From Pseudonocardia sp. C8 (GTDB taxonomy: Bacteria; Actinomycetota; Actinomycetes; Mycobacteriales; Pseudonocardiaceae): DNA of 64,000 nt. Made by a program: the position numbers and the translations under genes. The stretch is from contig NZ_JACMTR010000002.1 of NCBI RefSeq assembly GCF_014267175.1, positions 5,729,501-5,793,500 on the forward strand. The letters are read 5' to 3'. This document shows positions 39,601 to 49,243 of the stretch, one piece after another; the first letter of the stretch is position 1, and each line of letters begins with the position of its first letter. A model generated the notes under the pieces. It made no database searches and was not told where the DNA came from. It saw only the letters and a list, made by a program, of their open reading frames with translations.

Positions 39601-40290
39601 TCAGTGCGGGGACGCCGAGGCCGGCTCGGACATGCGGTACCCGACCCCGCGCAGGGTCTCGATGCTGTGCGTCCCGAACGGCGCATCGATCTTCCGGCGA
39701 AGGTAGCCGACGTAGACCTCGACGACGTTGACCTCGCCGTCGTAGTGCGCATCCCACACCGATCGCAGGATGTCGGTCTTCGTGACGACCTGCCCGGTGT
39801 GCTGCATGAGGTGCTCCAGCACCCCGAACTCGCGCGGGGTCAGCGAGATCTCGACGTCGCCGCGGTGCACCCGGTGCGTTCCCGGGTCCAGGGTCAGGTC
39901 CCCGACCCGCAGCACCGCGGGCGCGGTCTCCCCGGCCCGGCGCAGCAGCGCGCGCAGCCGGGCCTGGAGCACGACGAACGAGAACGGCTTGGTCAGGTAG
40001 TCGTCGGCGCCCAGGTCGAACGCGTCGGCCTCGTCGTACTCGCCGTCCTTCGCGGTGAGCATGAGGACCGGCGTCCACACGCCGCGGTCGCGCAGGTGCT
40101 GCAGGATCCGGTAACCGGACAGGCCGGGGAGCATGATGTCGAGCACGATGACGTCGTGGCGCCCGGAGAGGGCCTGCTGGAGGCCGGTGTTGCCGTCGTG
40201 CGCGACCTCGACCTCGTGCCCCTCGCCGGCCAGGCCACGGCGGACGAGCTCGGCGAGCGGTTTCTCGTCCTCGACCAGTAGGAGACGCAC
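39601..40290 (-). CDS. Response regulator, OmpR/PhoB type
   Basis: 229 residues. Receiver domain 1-118: acidic LLVEDEKPLAE, phosphorylated Asp in VIVLDIMLPGLSG near residue 51, conserved Thr in MLTAKDG and Lys in LTKPFSF. The winged-helix effector domain is 130-220 (LTPREFGVLEHLM, VEVYVGYLRRKI, RGVGYRM). It is convergent with the histidine kinase across a repeat array, and divergent from accD1. Whether kinase and regulator are partners cannot be read from orientation alone; both being orphans here makes it likely. Confidence 0.93.
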   Translation of the reverse strand: MRLLLVEDEKPLAELVRRGLAGEGHEVEVAHDGNTGLQQALSGRHDVIVLDIMLPGLSGYRILQHLRDRGVWTPVLMLTAKDGEYDEADAFDLGADDYLTKPFSFVVLQARLRALLRRAGETAPAVLRVGDLTLDPGTHRVHRGDVEISLTPREFGVLEHLMQHTGQVVTKTDILRSVWDAHYDGEVNVVEVYVGYLRRKIDAPFGTHSIETLRGVGYRMSEPASASPH

Positions 40291-40343
40291 GCACCCACCG
40301 TAGTGACCCGTGGCTGTGACGATCCTGAGGCCTGGACGACGGC

Positions 40344-40377
40344 GTTAACGACCGCTAACGTGTTAATGGTCATTAAC
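40344..40377. promoter_or_regulatory. Two adjacent TetR-operator-like palindromes before accD1
   Basis: GTTAACGACCGCTAAC (40344-40359) and GTTAATGGTCATTAAC (40362-40377); the second has perfect 7-bp arms. Centres are 18 bp apart. They lie directly upstream of the accD1 ribosome site, in a position to block transcription. They match the palindrome before the TetR gene at 36647. Confidence 0.7.
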
Positions 40378-40390
40378 AGGGAGGGTGTGC

Positions 40391-41971
40391 ATGATGCTCC
40401 AGGAGGCGGCGCCGAGGCTCGGTACCGCGGTCGACCCATCCGGTGCGCAGTTCGCGGCGAACGCCGCGGCGCATCGTGACCTGGTGGCGGACCTGAACGC
40501 GCAGCTGGCGACGGCGCGCCTGGGTGGTCCGGAGAAGGCCAGGGCACGGCACGTGGAGCGGGGCAAGCTCCTGCCGCGCGACCGGGTCGACGCGCTGGTG
40601 GACCCGTCATCGCCGTTCCTGGAGCTCTCCCCGATGGCCGCCCACGGCATGTACGACGGCCGGGCCCCCGGCGCCGGCATGATCACCGGGGTGGGGCGGG
40701 TGGCCGGCCGCGAGTGCGTGGTCGTCGCCAACGACGCGACCGTCAAGGGCGGCACCTACTACCCGATGACGGTCAAGAAGCACCTGCGCGCCCAGGAGGT
40801 CGCGCTGCAGAACCGGCTGCCGTGCATCTACCTGGTCGACTCCGGCGGCGCCTACCTGCCCGAGCAGGAGCAGGTGTTCCCGGACCGGGAGCACTTCGGG
40901 CGGATCTTCTACAACCAGGCCACGATGTCGGGCCTCGGCATCCCGCAGATCGCGGCGGTGCTGGGGTCGTGCACCGCCGGCGGCGCCTACGTCCCGGCGA
41001 TGAGCGACGAGGCGGTGATCGTCCGCAACCAGGGGACGATCTTCCTGGGTGGCCCGCCGCTGGTGAAGGCGGCGACCGGCGAGGTCGTCACCGCCGAGGA
41101 GCTCGGCGGCGGGGAGCTGCACTCGACGACCTCGGGCGTCACCGACCACCTCGCCGCCGACGACGCCGACGCGCTGGCGCGGGTCCGCGCGATCGTCGGC
41201 ACGCTGGGCCCGCGGGCCGACCGGCCCTGGGAGGTCGTGCCGACCGAGGAGCCGGTGGTCGACCCCGCCGAGCTGTACGGCGCGGTCCCGGTCGACTCCC
41301 GGACCCCCTACGACGTCCGCGAGGTGATCGCCCGGATCGTCGACGGCTCCCGGTTCCACGAGTTCAAGTCGGAGTACGGCACGACGCTGGTCACCGGGTT
41401 CGCCCGGATCCACGGCCACCCGGTCGGGATCGTGGCGAACAACGGGATCCTGTTCGCCGAGTCCGCGGTCAAGGGCGCGCACTTCGTCGAGCTGTGCGAC
41501 CAGCGCGGCATCCCGCTGGTGTTCCTGCAGAACATCTCCGGGTTCATGGTCGGCCGCGAGTACGAGGCCGGCGGGATCGCGAAGCACGGCGCCAAGATGG
41601 TCACCGCGGTCGCCTCGACCCGGGTGCCGAAGCTGACCGTGATCATCGGCGGCTCGTTCGGGGCCGGGAACTACGCGATGTGCGGGCGGGCGTACTCGCC
41701 GCGGTTCCTGTTCATGTGGCCGAACGCCCGGATCTCGGTGATGGGCGGTGAGCAGGCCGCCACCGTGCTGGGCTCGGTCGGCTCGGGTACGGATCCGGAC
41801 GCGATCCGGGCCAAGTACGAGGCCGAGGGCCACCCGTACCACTCGACGGCCCGGCTGTGGGACGACGGCGTCATCGACCCCGCCGACACCCGCACCGTGC
41901 TCGGGCTGTCCCTGTCCGTCGCCGCCAACGCGCCCCTGGCCGAGCAGGCCTTCGGCGTCTTCCGGATGTGA
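40391..41971 (+). CDS. accD1: Methylcrotonyl-CoA carboxylase beta subunit (carboxyltransferase)
   Basis: 526 residues; ATG 40391 or 40394, both served by AGGGAGGG at 40378-40385. The crotonase-like carboxyltransferase halves show [19 protein letters not shown] near 117, [15 protein letters not shown] near 150, the TAGGAY oxyanion region near 197, and [18 protein letters not shown] near 420. These are MCC-type rather than propionyl- or acetyl-CoA type sequences. With accA1 and the dehydrogenase downstream it carries out leucine degradation. It lies under two probable TetR operators. Confidence 0.92.
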   Translation: MMLQEAAPRLGTAVDPSGAQFAANAAAHRDLVADLNAQLATARLGGPEKARARHVERGKLLPRDRVDALVDPSSPFLELSPMAAHGMYDGRAPGAGMITGVGRVAGRECVVVANDATVKGGTYYPMTVKKHLRAQEVALQNRLPCIYLVDSGGAYLPEQEQVFPDREHFGRIFYNQATMSGLGIPQIAAVLGSCTAGGAYVPAMSDEAVIVRNQGTIFLGGPPLVKAATGEVVTAEELGGGELHSTTSGVTDHLAADDADALARVRAIVGTLGPRADRPWEVVPTEEPVVDPAELYGAVPVDSRTPYDVREVIARIVDGSRFHEFKSEYGTTLVTGFARIHGHPVGIVANNGILFAESAVKGAHFVELCDQRGIPLVFLQNISGFMVGREYEAGGIAKHGAKMVTAVASTRVPKLTVIIGGSFGAGNYAMCGRAYSPRFLFMWPNARISVMGGEQAATVLGSVGSGTDPDAIRAKYEAEGHPYHSTARLWDDGVIDPADTRTVLGLSLSVAANAPLAEQAFGVFRM

Positions 41972-41978
41972 GGCCGTG

Positions 41979-44180
41979 ATGACGCACCGCATGTTCGACA
42001 CCGTCCTGGTCGCCAACCGCGGCGAGATCGCCGTCCGCGTGCTGCGGACCCTGCGCGCGCTCGGCGTCCGCAGCGTCGCCGTGTACTCCGACGCCGATGC
42101 CGACGCCCCGCACGTCCGCGCCGCCGACGAGGCGGTCCGGATCGGCCCGGCCGCCGCGGGCGAGTCCTACCTGTCGATCGAGAACGTGCTGGCCGCGGCG
42201 CGGGCGACCGGCGCGCAGGCGATCCACCCCGGCTACGGCTTCCTGTCCGAGAACACCGCGTTCGCCGCGGCCTGCGAGGCCGCGGGCATCACGTTCGTCG
42301 GGCCGCCGTCGTCGGCGATCGACGCGATGGGCGACAAGATCCGGGCCAAGCAGACGGTCGCGAAGGCGGGCGTCCCCGTGGTGCCCGGCTCGGACGGCGC
42401 CGGGCTCTCCGACGACGACCTCGCCGCGGTGGTCGCCGAGATCGGCTACCCGGTGCTGCTGAAGCCGAGCGCCGGGGGCGGCGGCAAGGGCATGCGCGCG
42501 GTGCACCGGCCCGAGGAGCTCGCCGACGCGATCGCCGGGGCGCGCCGGGAGGCCCGCGGCTCGTTCGGCGACGACACGCTGCTCGTCGAGCGCCTGGTCA
42601 CGACGCCGCGGCACATCGAGATCCAGGTGATGGCCGACGGCCACGGCAACGTCGTGCACCTCGGCGAGCGCGAGTGCTCGCTGCAGCGCCGCCACCAGAA
42701 GATCATCGAAGAGGCACCGTCGGCGTTGCTCACGCCCGAGCAGCGCGCGGAGATGGGGCGCGCGGCCTGCGAGGCCGCCCGTGCAGTCGGCTACACCGGC
42801 GCCGGCACGGTCGAGTTCATCGTCTCGGGCGATCGAGCCGCGCATCTGGAGACGGGTGTCGGGGGGCCGACGGGGGGCGGAGCCCCCCGTCTGGAGTTCT
42901 TCTTCCTCGAGATGAACACCCGCCTGCAGGTCGAGCACCCGGTCACCGAGGAGGTCACCGGCCTCGACCTGGTCGAGCTGCAGCTGCGGGTCGCGGCCGG
43001 CGAGCCGCTGCCGGTCCGGCAGGACGACGTCGCGCTGTCCGGCCACGCGATCGAGGCCCGCGTCTACGCCGAGGCCACCGCGGTCTCGGGAGAGACGCTG
43101 ACCTTCCTGCCCTCTGGCGGCCCGGTCCTCGACTGGACCCCGCCGGACGGGGTGCGGGTCGACTCCGGCATCGAGACCGGCACCGTCGTCGGCTCCGACT
43201 ACGACCCGATGCTCGCCAAGATCATCGCGCACGGTGCCACCCGCGACGAGGCGCTGCGCCGCCTGGACACCGCGCTGGGTGCCACGACCCTGCTCGGCCT
43301 GGACACCAACATCGGGTTCCTGCGGTCCCTGCTGGCCGACGACGACGTCCGCGCCGGCCGGCTCGACACCGGCCTGATCGCCCGCCGCGGGGCCGCGCTG
43401 GTGGAAACCGGCGTGCCCGACGACGTGCTGGGCGCCGCCGCCGGGCTGGCGCTGCTGCGGCTCGAGCCGGACACCGCCGTCGTGGACCCGTTCGACGTCC
43501 CCGGCGGCTGGCGGGTCGGGGAACCCGCCTGGCTGGTGCGTCGCCTGGTCGCCGGCGGCGACGACGCCGTCGAGGTCCGGGTCCGTGGCCGCGCCACCGG
43601 GTTCGAGCTGGCGCTGCCCGGCGGCCGCGCCGCGGTGCCGCCGCCCGACGCCACCGGCGGGCCGGCCGCCCTCACCGGCACGGCACCCGGGGCGCAGCCG
43701 GCCTGGGCCGCGGCCTCTGCGGCACAGCCGGCCTCGGCCACGGCCGCCGCACCGTCCGTGCACTGCCGCACCGTCGCCGTCGCGCCCGGGCTGATCGCGC
43801 ACACCCACGACGGCCGCACCCGCCGCTACGCGGTCGCCCACGCCCCCGACGGCGTGGTGTGGATCGGGCGCGACGGCCGCACCTGGGGTCTGCGCGAGCA
43901 GGAACCCCTGGAGGCGGCCCGCACGGCGTCCGGCGGGGACGGCGGCCCGGTCCGCTCGCCGATGCCGGGCACCGTGACCGTCGTCGGCGTCGCCGACGGC
44001 GACGCCGTGACCGCCGGCCAGACGCTGGTGGTCGTCGAGGCCATGAAGATGGAACACGTGCTCACCGCCCCCGTCGACGGGACGGTGCGCGAGCTGAGGG
44101 CCCGCCCCGGAGCCACCGTCGCCAAGGACGCCGTGCTGCTCGTGGTGGACGCCCCGGAGAGGCAGGAGGAGTCCGCATGA
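41979..44180 (+). CDS. accA1: Methylcrotonyl-CoA carboxylase alpha subunit (biotin carboxylase and BCCP)
   Basis: 733 residues. Biotin carboxylase at 1-450: [16 protein letters not shown]-grasp GGGGKGMR near 168, [10 protein letters not shown] near 237, [16 protein letters not shown] near 310. The BCCP domain is at the end with the biotinylated Lys in [10 protein letters not shown]. Between RAAHLE and FFFLEMN a 15-residue block (292-306) is inserted, encoded by a hairpin-forming 45-bp segment flanked by TCTGGAG repeats. A long Ala/Pro linker lies near 560-590. Stop overlaps the start of the next gene. Confidence 0.93.
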   Translation: MTHRMFDTVLVANRGEIAVRVLRTLRALGVRSVAVYSDADADAPHVRAADEAVRIGPAAAGESYLSIENVLAAARATGAQAIHPGYGFLSENTAFAAACEAAGITFVGPPSSAIDAMGDKIRAKQTVAKAGVPVVPGSDGAGLSDDDLAAVVAEIGYPVLLKPSAGGGGKGMRAVHRPEELADAIAGARREARGSFGDDTLLVERLVTTPRHIEIQVMADGHGNVVHLGERECSLQRRHQKIIEEAPSALLTPEQRAEMGRAACEAARAVGYTGAGTVEFIVSGDRAAHLETGVGGPTGGGAPRLEFFFLEMNTRLQVEHPVTEEVTGLDLVELQLRVAAGEPLPVRQDDVALSGHAIEARVYAEATAVSGETLTFLPSGGPVLDWTPPDGVRVDSGIETGTVVGSDYDPMLAKIIAHGATRDEALRRLDTALGATTLLGLDTNIGFLRSLLADDDVRAGRLDTGLIARRGAALVETGVPDDVLGAAAGLALLRLEPDTAVVDPFDVPGGWRVGEPAWLVRRLVAGGDDAVEVRVRGRATGFELALPGGRAAVPPPDATGGPAALTGTAPGAQPAWAAASAAQPASATAAAPSVHCRTVAVAPGLIAHTHDGRTRRYAVAHAPDGVVWIGRDGRTWGLREQEPLEAARTASGGDGGPVRSPMPGTVTVVGVADGDAVTAGQTLVVVEAMKMEHVLTAPVDGTVRELRARPGATVAKDAVLLVVDAPERQEESA
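42845..42896. repeat. 45-bp hairpin insertion with 7-bp flanking duplication in accA1
   Basis: TCTGGAG occurs at 42845-42851 and again at 42890-42896, 45 bp apart. Between them lies a perfect stem GACGGGGGGC (42869-42878), loop GGA, GCCCCCCGTC (42882-42891). Removing 45 bp restores a normal-length ATP-grasp segment in frame. Confidence 0.6.
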
Positions 44181-45328
44181 CCACCACCACCGGTGCCGAG
44201 GAGTACGAGGCCCTGCGGGCCTCGGTCGAGGACTTCGCGCGCAAGGAGGTCGCCCCGGTGATCGGGGACCTCTACATCCGCGAGGAGTTCCCGTACGACA
44301 TCGTCGCCAAGATGGGCCGGATGGGCCTGTTCGGCCTGCCCGTGTCCGAGGAGTACGGCGGCATGGGCGGCGACTACTACGCCCTCTGCCTGGCCCTGGA
44401 GGAGCTCGCCCGGGTCGACTCGTCGGTCGCGATCACCGTCGAGGCCGGGGTGTCGCTGGGTGCGATGCCGATCTACCGGTTCGGCACCGAGGAGCAGAAG
44501 GCCCGCTGGCTGCCCGACATCGCCGCCGGCCGCGCGCTGGGCGCGTTCGGGCTGACCGAGCCCGGCGGTGGTTCGGACGCCGGTGCCACCCGCACCACCG
44601 CGCGCCTGGAGAACGGCGAGTGGGTGATCAACGGGTCGAAGTGCTTCATCACCAACTCGGGCACCGACATCACCTCGGTCGTCACCGTCACCGCCGTCAC
44701 CGGGGAGAAGCCCGACGGCGGCAAGGAGATCTCGGCCATCCTCGTGCCCTCGGGCACTCCCGGGTTCACCGTGGCGGAGAAGTACTCCAAGGTCGGCTGG
44801 AACTGCTCGGACACCCGCGAGCTGTTCTTCGACGACGTCCGCGTGCCCGAGAGCCACCTGCTCGGCGAACGCGGCCGGGGTTACGCCCAGTTCCTGTCCA
44901 TCCTGGACGAGGGCCGGGTCGCGATCGCCGCGCTCTCGACCGGCCTGGCCCAGGGCTGCGTCGACGAGTCGCTGCGCTACGCGCACGAGCGCGAGGCGTT
45001 CGGCAGGACCATCGGCTCCTACCAGGCGATCCAGTTCAAGATCGCCGAGATGGAGGTGCGGGCGCACACCGCCCGGCTGGCGTGGCAGCACGCGGCCCGG
45101 CTGATGCTGGCCGGGGAGTCGTTCAAGCACGAGGCCGCGATCGCGAAGCTGGTCGCGTCCGACGCGGCGATGGACAACGCCCGCGACGCCACCCAGGTGT
45201 TCGGCGGCTACGGCTTCATGAACGAGACCCCGGTCGGGCGGTTCTACCGCGACGCGAAGATCCTCGAGGTCGGCGAGGGCACCTCCGAGGTGCAGAAGAT
45301 GGTGATCGCCCGCCACCTCGGCCTCTGA
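44177..45328 (+). CDS. Acyl-CoA dehydrogenase (FadE19/isovaleryl-CoA dehydrogenase-like)
   Basis: 383 residues, the normal length. [17 protein letters not shown] near 128 and FITNSGTD near 153 bind FAD and substrate, and [32 protein letters not shown] near 340-372 is the C-terminal signature; the Glu in EVGEGTSE is the expected base. The ATG overlaps the accA1 stop. In the same operon mycobacteria carry fadE19. It probably oxidises isovaleryl-CoA or another branched acyl-CoA to the substrate of the carboxylase. Confidence 0.92.
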   Translation: MTTTTGAEEYEALRASVEDFARKEVAPVIGDLYIREEFPYDIVAKMGRMGLFGLPVSEEYGGMGGDYYALCLALEELARVDSSVAITVEAGVSLGAMPIYRFGTEEQKARWLPDIAAGRALGAFGLTEPGGGSDAGATRTTARLENGEWVINGSKCFITNSGTDITSVVTVTAVTGEKPDGGKEISAILVPSGTPGFTVAEKYSKVGWNCSDTRELFFDDVRVPESHLLGERGRGYAQFLSILDEGRVAIAALSTGLAQGCVDESLRYAHEREAFGRTIGSYQAIQFKIAEMEVRAHTARLAWQHAARLMLAGESFKHEAAIAKLVASDAAMDNARDATQVFGGYGFMNETPVGRFYRDAKILEVGEGTSEVQKMVIARHLGL

Positions 45329-45353
45329 TCCGGCCGGGGCGTAGAACTGGGGC

Positions 45354-46373
45354 ATGGCACATGACGTGAACCGACAGGTCCGGCTCGCCGCGCGTCCCAC
45401 CGGGACACCGGGGCCGGACGTCTGGGAGCACACGATCGAGCCGGTGCCCGAGCCCGGTGCGGGCCGGCTCGTCGTCGAGGTCAGCCACATCTCGCTGGAC
45501 CCGGCGATGCGCGGCTGGATGAACGCCGGCCGCAGCTACGTCCCACCGGTCGAGGTCGGTGCGGTCATGCGCGCGCTCGGGGTGGGGACGGTCCTGGCGT
45601 CGCGGCACCCGGACTTCGAGGCCGGGGACGTCGTCACCGGGATGCTCGGCGTCCAGACCCACGCCGAATCCGACGGTTCCGGCCTGCAGAAGGTGCGGCC
45701 GTCCGAGGCGGCTCCGCCGGAGCGTCACCTCTCGGTGCTCGGCATGACCGGCATGACCGCCTACTTCGGACTCTTCGACGTCGGGGCGCTGCAGGAGGGG
45801 GACACGGTCGTCGTCTCCGCCGCGGCCGGTGCGGTCGGCAGCATCGTCGGGCAGCTCGCGAAGACCCGGGGTGCCCGGGTGATCGGGATCGCGGGCGGCC
45901 CGGAGAAGTGCGCCTGGATCGTCGACGAGCTCGGGTTCGACGCGGCGATCGACCACCGCTCCCAGGACGTCCGCACGGAGCTGCGCACGCACGCCCCGGA
46001 CGGCGTCGACGTGTACTTCGACAACGTCGGCGGCGACATCCTCGACGCCGTCCTGACCCGGCTCGCCCGCGGTGCCCGGGTGGTGATCTGCGGGGCGATC
46101 AGCCAGTACAACGAGACCACCGCCCCGCAGGGACCTGCCAACTACCTGAGCCTGCTGGTCAACCGGGCACGGATGCAGGGGTTCGTCGTCTTCGACTACG
46201 CCGACCGCTACGGCGAGGCCGCCGCCGAGCTCGCCGACCTGCTGGCGCAGGGGCGCATCCACAGCCGCGAGGACGTCGTCGACGGGACGGTCGACGACTT
46301 CCCCGAGGCGCTGCTCCGCCTGTTCCGCGGCGAGAACACCGGCAAGCTGGTGCTCCGCCTCCAGGCCGCCTGA
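45354..46373 (+). CDS. NADP-dependent oxidoreductase (MDR superfamily, zinc-independent)
   Basis: 339 residues resembling leukotriene B4 12-hydroxydehydrogenase/prostaglandin reductase and bacterial CurA. Catalytic-domain SLDPAMRGWM near 51, LGMTGMTAYFGL near 130, then the Rossmann AAAGAVGSIVGQLAKTRGARVIGIAGG near 158-180 and VDVYFDNVGGDILDAVL near 218. No zinc-ligand Cys/His set is present. It reduces alpha,beta-unsaturated ketones. It starts 26 nt after the dehydrogenase gene and could be the tail of that operon. Confidence 0.9.
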   Translation: MAHDVNRQVRLAARPTGTPGPDVWEHTIEPVPEPGAGRLVVEVSHISLDPAMRGWMNAGRSYVPPVEVGAVMRALGVGTVLASRHPDFEAGDVVTGMLGVQTHAESDGSGLQKVRPSEAAPPERHLSVLGMTGMTAYFGLFDVGALQEGDTVVVSAAAGAVGSIVGQLAKTRGARVIGIAGGPEKCAWIVDELGFDAAIDHRSQDVRTELRTHAPDGVDVYFDNVGGDILDAVLTRLARGARVVICGAISQYNETTAPQGPANYLSLLVNRARMQGFVVFDYADRYGEAAAELADLLAQGRIHSREDVVDGTVDDFPEALLRLFRGENTGKLVLRLQAA

Positions 46374-46382
46374 CCGCCCGGC

Positions 46383-47843
46383 GTGCGCCTCGCACTCGCC
46401 CGGACCGCCGCCGTCGTCTCCGGGGCGGCGATCCTCGTCGTCGAGACCCTCGCGACCCGGCTGGTCGCCCCGTACGTCGGGCTCACCCTGGAGTCGACCA
46501 CCGCGGTGATCGGGGTGGCCCTGGCCGGGATCGCGGCCGGTGCCGCCCTCGGCGGGCGGTGGGCCGACCGGCGGAACCCGGCGGCCGTCGCCGCGACGAT
46601 GCTCGTGGTCGGCGGGCTCGGCGTCCTGGCCGTGCGGCCCGCCGTCCGGGTACTCGGCCCGCTGCTCGGCGCCGGGCCGTCGGCGGCCGTCCTGCTCGTC
46701 GCGGCGTCCACACTGGTCTCGGTGACGGCGCTCGCCGCCGTCACCCCCGCGGTCACCCGGGCCCGGCTGACCGGGCTGGAGCACTCCGGGGAGGTCGTCG
46801 GCGGGCTGTCCGCCGCCGGGACGCTGGGGTCGCTCGCCGGCACCTTCCTCACCGGGTTCGTGCTGGTCGCGCTGCTCCCGGTGAGCGCGATCCTGCTGGT
46901 CACCGCGTCCGCCTGCCTGGTCCTCGGGGTCGTCGTCGCGCCCCGGCCGCGGCGCCGGGACCTGCTCCGCGGCGGGACGGCGGCCGCCGTGCTCGCCGTC
47001 GCGCTCGTCGCGGTCCCCGGCCGGTGCGACGCCGACACCACCTACTACTGCGCTTCCGTGCAGCCCGACCCGTCCGACCCGGCCGGGCGCTACCTGGTGC
47101 TCGACGACCTGCGGCACTCCTACGTGCGGCTCGGCGACCCCGGGCACCTCGAGTTCTCGTACACGAAGCGGTTCGCCGCCGCGATCGACGCCGCGTACCC
47201 GCCGGGGCGGCCGCTGTCGGTCGTGCACGTCGGGGGCGGGGCACTCACCATGCCGCGCTGGCTGGCCGCGACCCGCCCGGGGAGCACGTCGACGGTCCTG
47301 GAACTCGACCGGGGCGTGCTCCACCTCGGCGTCCGGGAACTGGGGGCGGGCGGCATCCCGGGGACGGCGGTGCGCGCCGGGGACGCCCGGGTCGGGCTCG
47401 CCGCGCTGCCGGACCGCTCGGCCGACGTCGTGGTCGGGGACGCGTTCGGGGCCCGCTCGGTGCCGTGGCACCTGTCCACGGTGGAGTTCCTCGACCAGGT
47501 GCGGCGGGTGCTGCGCCCCGGTGGCCTCTACGTCCTCAACGTGATCGACCGCGACCCGATGGACCTCGTCCGGGCCGTAACGGCCACGGTCGACGCCCGG
47601 TTCGCGTCCACGCTGCTGGCGGCGTCGCCCGCCGAGCTCGGCCCGGGTGGCGGCGGGAACGTCGTGGTCGTCGCCTCCGACCGCCCGGTCGACCCGGCGG
47701 CGCTGGCCACCGCGGTGCGCGCCCGCGGCGAACCCGCCGACGTCCTCGACCCGGCCCGGGCGCGCGCGTTCGCCCGCGGCGCGCCGGTCCTCACCGACGA
47801 CCGCGCCCCGGTCGACCAGCTCATCACCACGGCGCAGCGCTAG
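46383..47843 (+). CDS. Fused membrane/spermidine synthase-like protein
   Basis: 486 residues from GTG 46383. Residues 1-205 contain about six membrane helices (VETLATRLVAPYVG in the first). Residues 225-486 are a spermidine-synthase-like methyltransferase fold: VVHVGGGALTMPRWLA near 280, VLELDRGVLHLGVRELG near 306, DARVGLAALPDRSADVVVGDAFGA near 333 and VLNVIDRDP near 380. The polyamine-binding Asp pair is only partly recognisable. Such fusions are common in actinobacteria and of unproven function. Confidence 0.82.
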   Translation: MRLALARTAAVVSGAAILVVETLATRLVAPYVGLTLESTTAVIGVALAGIAAGAALGGRWADRRNPAAVAATMLVVGGLGVLAVRPAVRVLGPLLGAGPSAAVLLVAASTLVSVTALAAVTPAVTRARLTGLEHSGEVVGGLSAAGTLGSLAGTFLTGFVLVALLPVSAILLVTASACLVLGVVVAPRPRRRDLLRGGTAAAVLAVALVAVPGRCDADTTYYCASVQPDPSDPAGRYLVLDDLRHSYVRLGDPGHLEFSYTKRFAAAIDAAYPPGRPLSVVHVGGGALTMPRWLAATRPGSTSTVLELDRGVLHLGVRELGAGGIPGTAVRAGDARVGLAALPDRSADVVVGDAFGARSVPWHLSTVEFLDQVRRVLRPGGLYVLNVIDRDPMDLVRAVTATVDARFASTLLAASPAELGPGGGGNVVVVASDRPVDPAALATAVRARGEPADVLDPARARAFARGAPVLTDDRAPVDQLITTAQR

Positions 47844-48001
47844 TGCTTGACGGGGCACCAGGAGCACCGGCGGTGACCGGCGGCCCGCTGCCCGGCGGTG
47901 GGCACCGGGACCCGCCGAACTCCGCGCCGGCGCTCCGTGGCGAGGCGCTAGGGTCGCGCCCGAGACCGGGTCGCGTGGCCCGGGACACGGGGGGAGGCGA
48001 C

Positions 48002-48430
48002 GTGGCGACCTGGGATGACCTGAAGGCCTACGTGGTGGTGCGGTACGAGATCGTCCGGCAGAACGCGGACGAGCTGCGGTTCCGGCTGCCGACCACGGGT
48101 GACCGCACCCAGCTCGTCGTCGTGAAGCGGGTCAGCGAGGCCGCCGCCGACGTGACCGACGCGGCCGCGGCCGTCGCGGACCCCGGCCAGGAGTGGGTGC
48201 AGATCGAGTCACCGGTCGCCCGGCTCGGCGACGTCGACCTGGCGAGGGCGCTCGAGCTGGCCGGGCCGTCGGTGGTCGGCGGCCTCGCTGCGGAGGAGGG
48301 CGTGGTCGTCTACCGGCACTCGATCCCGCTCCGGCCGGCCGCGCTCGACGGCTTCGAGTTCCCGTTCCGGCAGGTCGTGCACCTGGCCGACGAGCTGGAG
48401 CACCGCCTGACCGGCCGGGACGAGCACTAG
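48002..48430 (+). CDS. Hypothetical protein, YbjN/T3SS-chaperone-like fold
   Basis: 142 residues from GTG 48002, with a strong GGGGGGAGG ribosome site and a -10-like TAGGGT at 47949-47954. It alternates beta strands and helices (MATWDDLKAYVVVRY, LVVVKRV, WVQIESPVARL, VVVYRHSIPL, VVHLADELEHRLTG). The order of these elements recalls YbjN-domain proteins related to secretion chaperones, but I cannot assign a function. Its TAG stop overlaps the surE TAG stop on the other strand. Confidence 0.75.
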   Translation: MATWDDLKAYVVVRYEIVRQNADELRFRLPTTGDRTQLVVVKRVSEAAADVTDAAAAVADPGQEWVQIESPVARLGDVDLARALELAGPSVVGGLAAEEGVVVYRHSIPLRPAALDGFEFPFRQVVHLADELEHRLTGRDEH

Positions 48431-49224
48431 GACCAGGCCCGGCCGTAGCCGGTCGCGCCGGGACGTGACCCGAGCGGGACCAGCTCGGTCACCGTCGGGT
48501 GGCCGGCGGCCAGCAGCGCGACGTCGGTCCCGGGCAGTGCCTCCGAGTGGTCCTCCGACACGAACGACCGCAGCCCGCCCGGCCGCACCCCGTCCGGCCC
48601 GCGTTCGGGCGCCCGGTGCACCACCCGCACCCGCACCGCACCCGTCGCGCACAGGGCCGCCTCCCGGATCGGCGGCAGCTCCGCGGCGGGGACGTCCGGC
48701 ACGTTGACCGTCCACGGCGTCCCGGCGGGCCGCGACCGCAGGCGGTCCAGCAGCTCCGGGAGCAGGCCGGTCACCGTCTCCCAGTGCGGCGCCTCGGGGG
48801 TGGCGAGCCCGCAGGCCAGCGACAACGCGATCCCGGACCAGCCGTGCAGGGCCCCGGCGAGCACCGCGCCGACCGTGCCGGAGTGCAGGATCTGGGCGCC
48901 GGTGTTGGCACCGATGTTGATCCCGGACAGCACGACGTCCGGTGCGCGGGTGAACCAGCCCTGCCCGGTGGCGTGCACGATGTACGCGGGGTCGGCGGCG
49001 ACCGACCACGCCTCGATCCCGGCGAGCTCGGGGATGTCGTCGTGGGTGAACACGGCGGTGTGCCCGTCGTCGGTGACCGAGCGGACCGAGGCGCCGGCCC
49101 CGCTGGCGTCGGCGGCCGGGGCGGCGACGACGACGTCGTAGCCGGCCTCGCGGGCACCCCCGGCCAGCGCGTACAGGCCCGGGGAGCCGATGCCGTCGTC
49201 GTTCGTGATCAGCGCGAGGGGCAC
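48427..49224 (-). CDS. surE: 5'/3'-nucleotidase SurE
   Basis: 265 residues. ALITNDDGIGSPGL at the N-terminus holds the metal-binding Asp pair, PAADASGAGASVR near 37 the conserved Ser, and LSGINIGANTG near 103 the Asn motif. SurE removes phosphate from nucleoside monophosphates. TAGGCT lies 6 nt before the GTG and no ribosome site is visible, so the mRNA may be leaderless. It is convergent with the 48002 gene with overlapping stops. Confidence 0.94.
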   Translation of the reverse strand: MPLALITNDDGIGSPGLYALAGGAREAGYDVVVAAPAADASGAGASVRSVTDDGHTAVFTHDDIPELAGIEAWSVAADPAYIVHATGQGWFTRAPDVVLSGINIGANTGAQILHSGTVGAVLAGALHGWSGIALSLACGLATPEAPHWETVTGLLPELLDRLRSRPAGTPWTVNVPDVPAAELPPIREAALCATGAVRVRVVHRAPERGPDGVRPGGLRSFVSEDHSEALPGTDVALLAAGHPTVTELVPLGSRPGATGYGRAWS

Positions 49225-49243
49225 CGGACCAGCCTAGGCGCGT

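Noticed and set aside
42857..42896. Frameshift or pseudogene in accA1
   Set aside because: The insert is a multiple of three and the frame continues through all later motifs to the biotin site.
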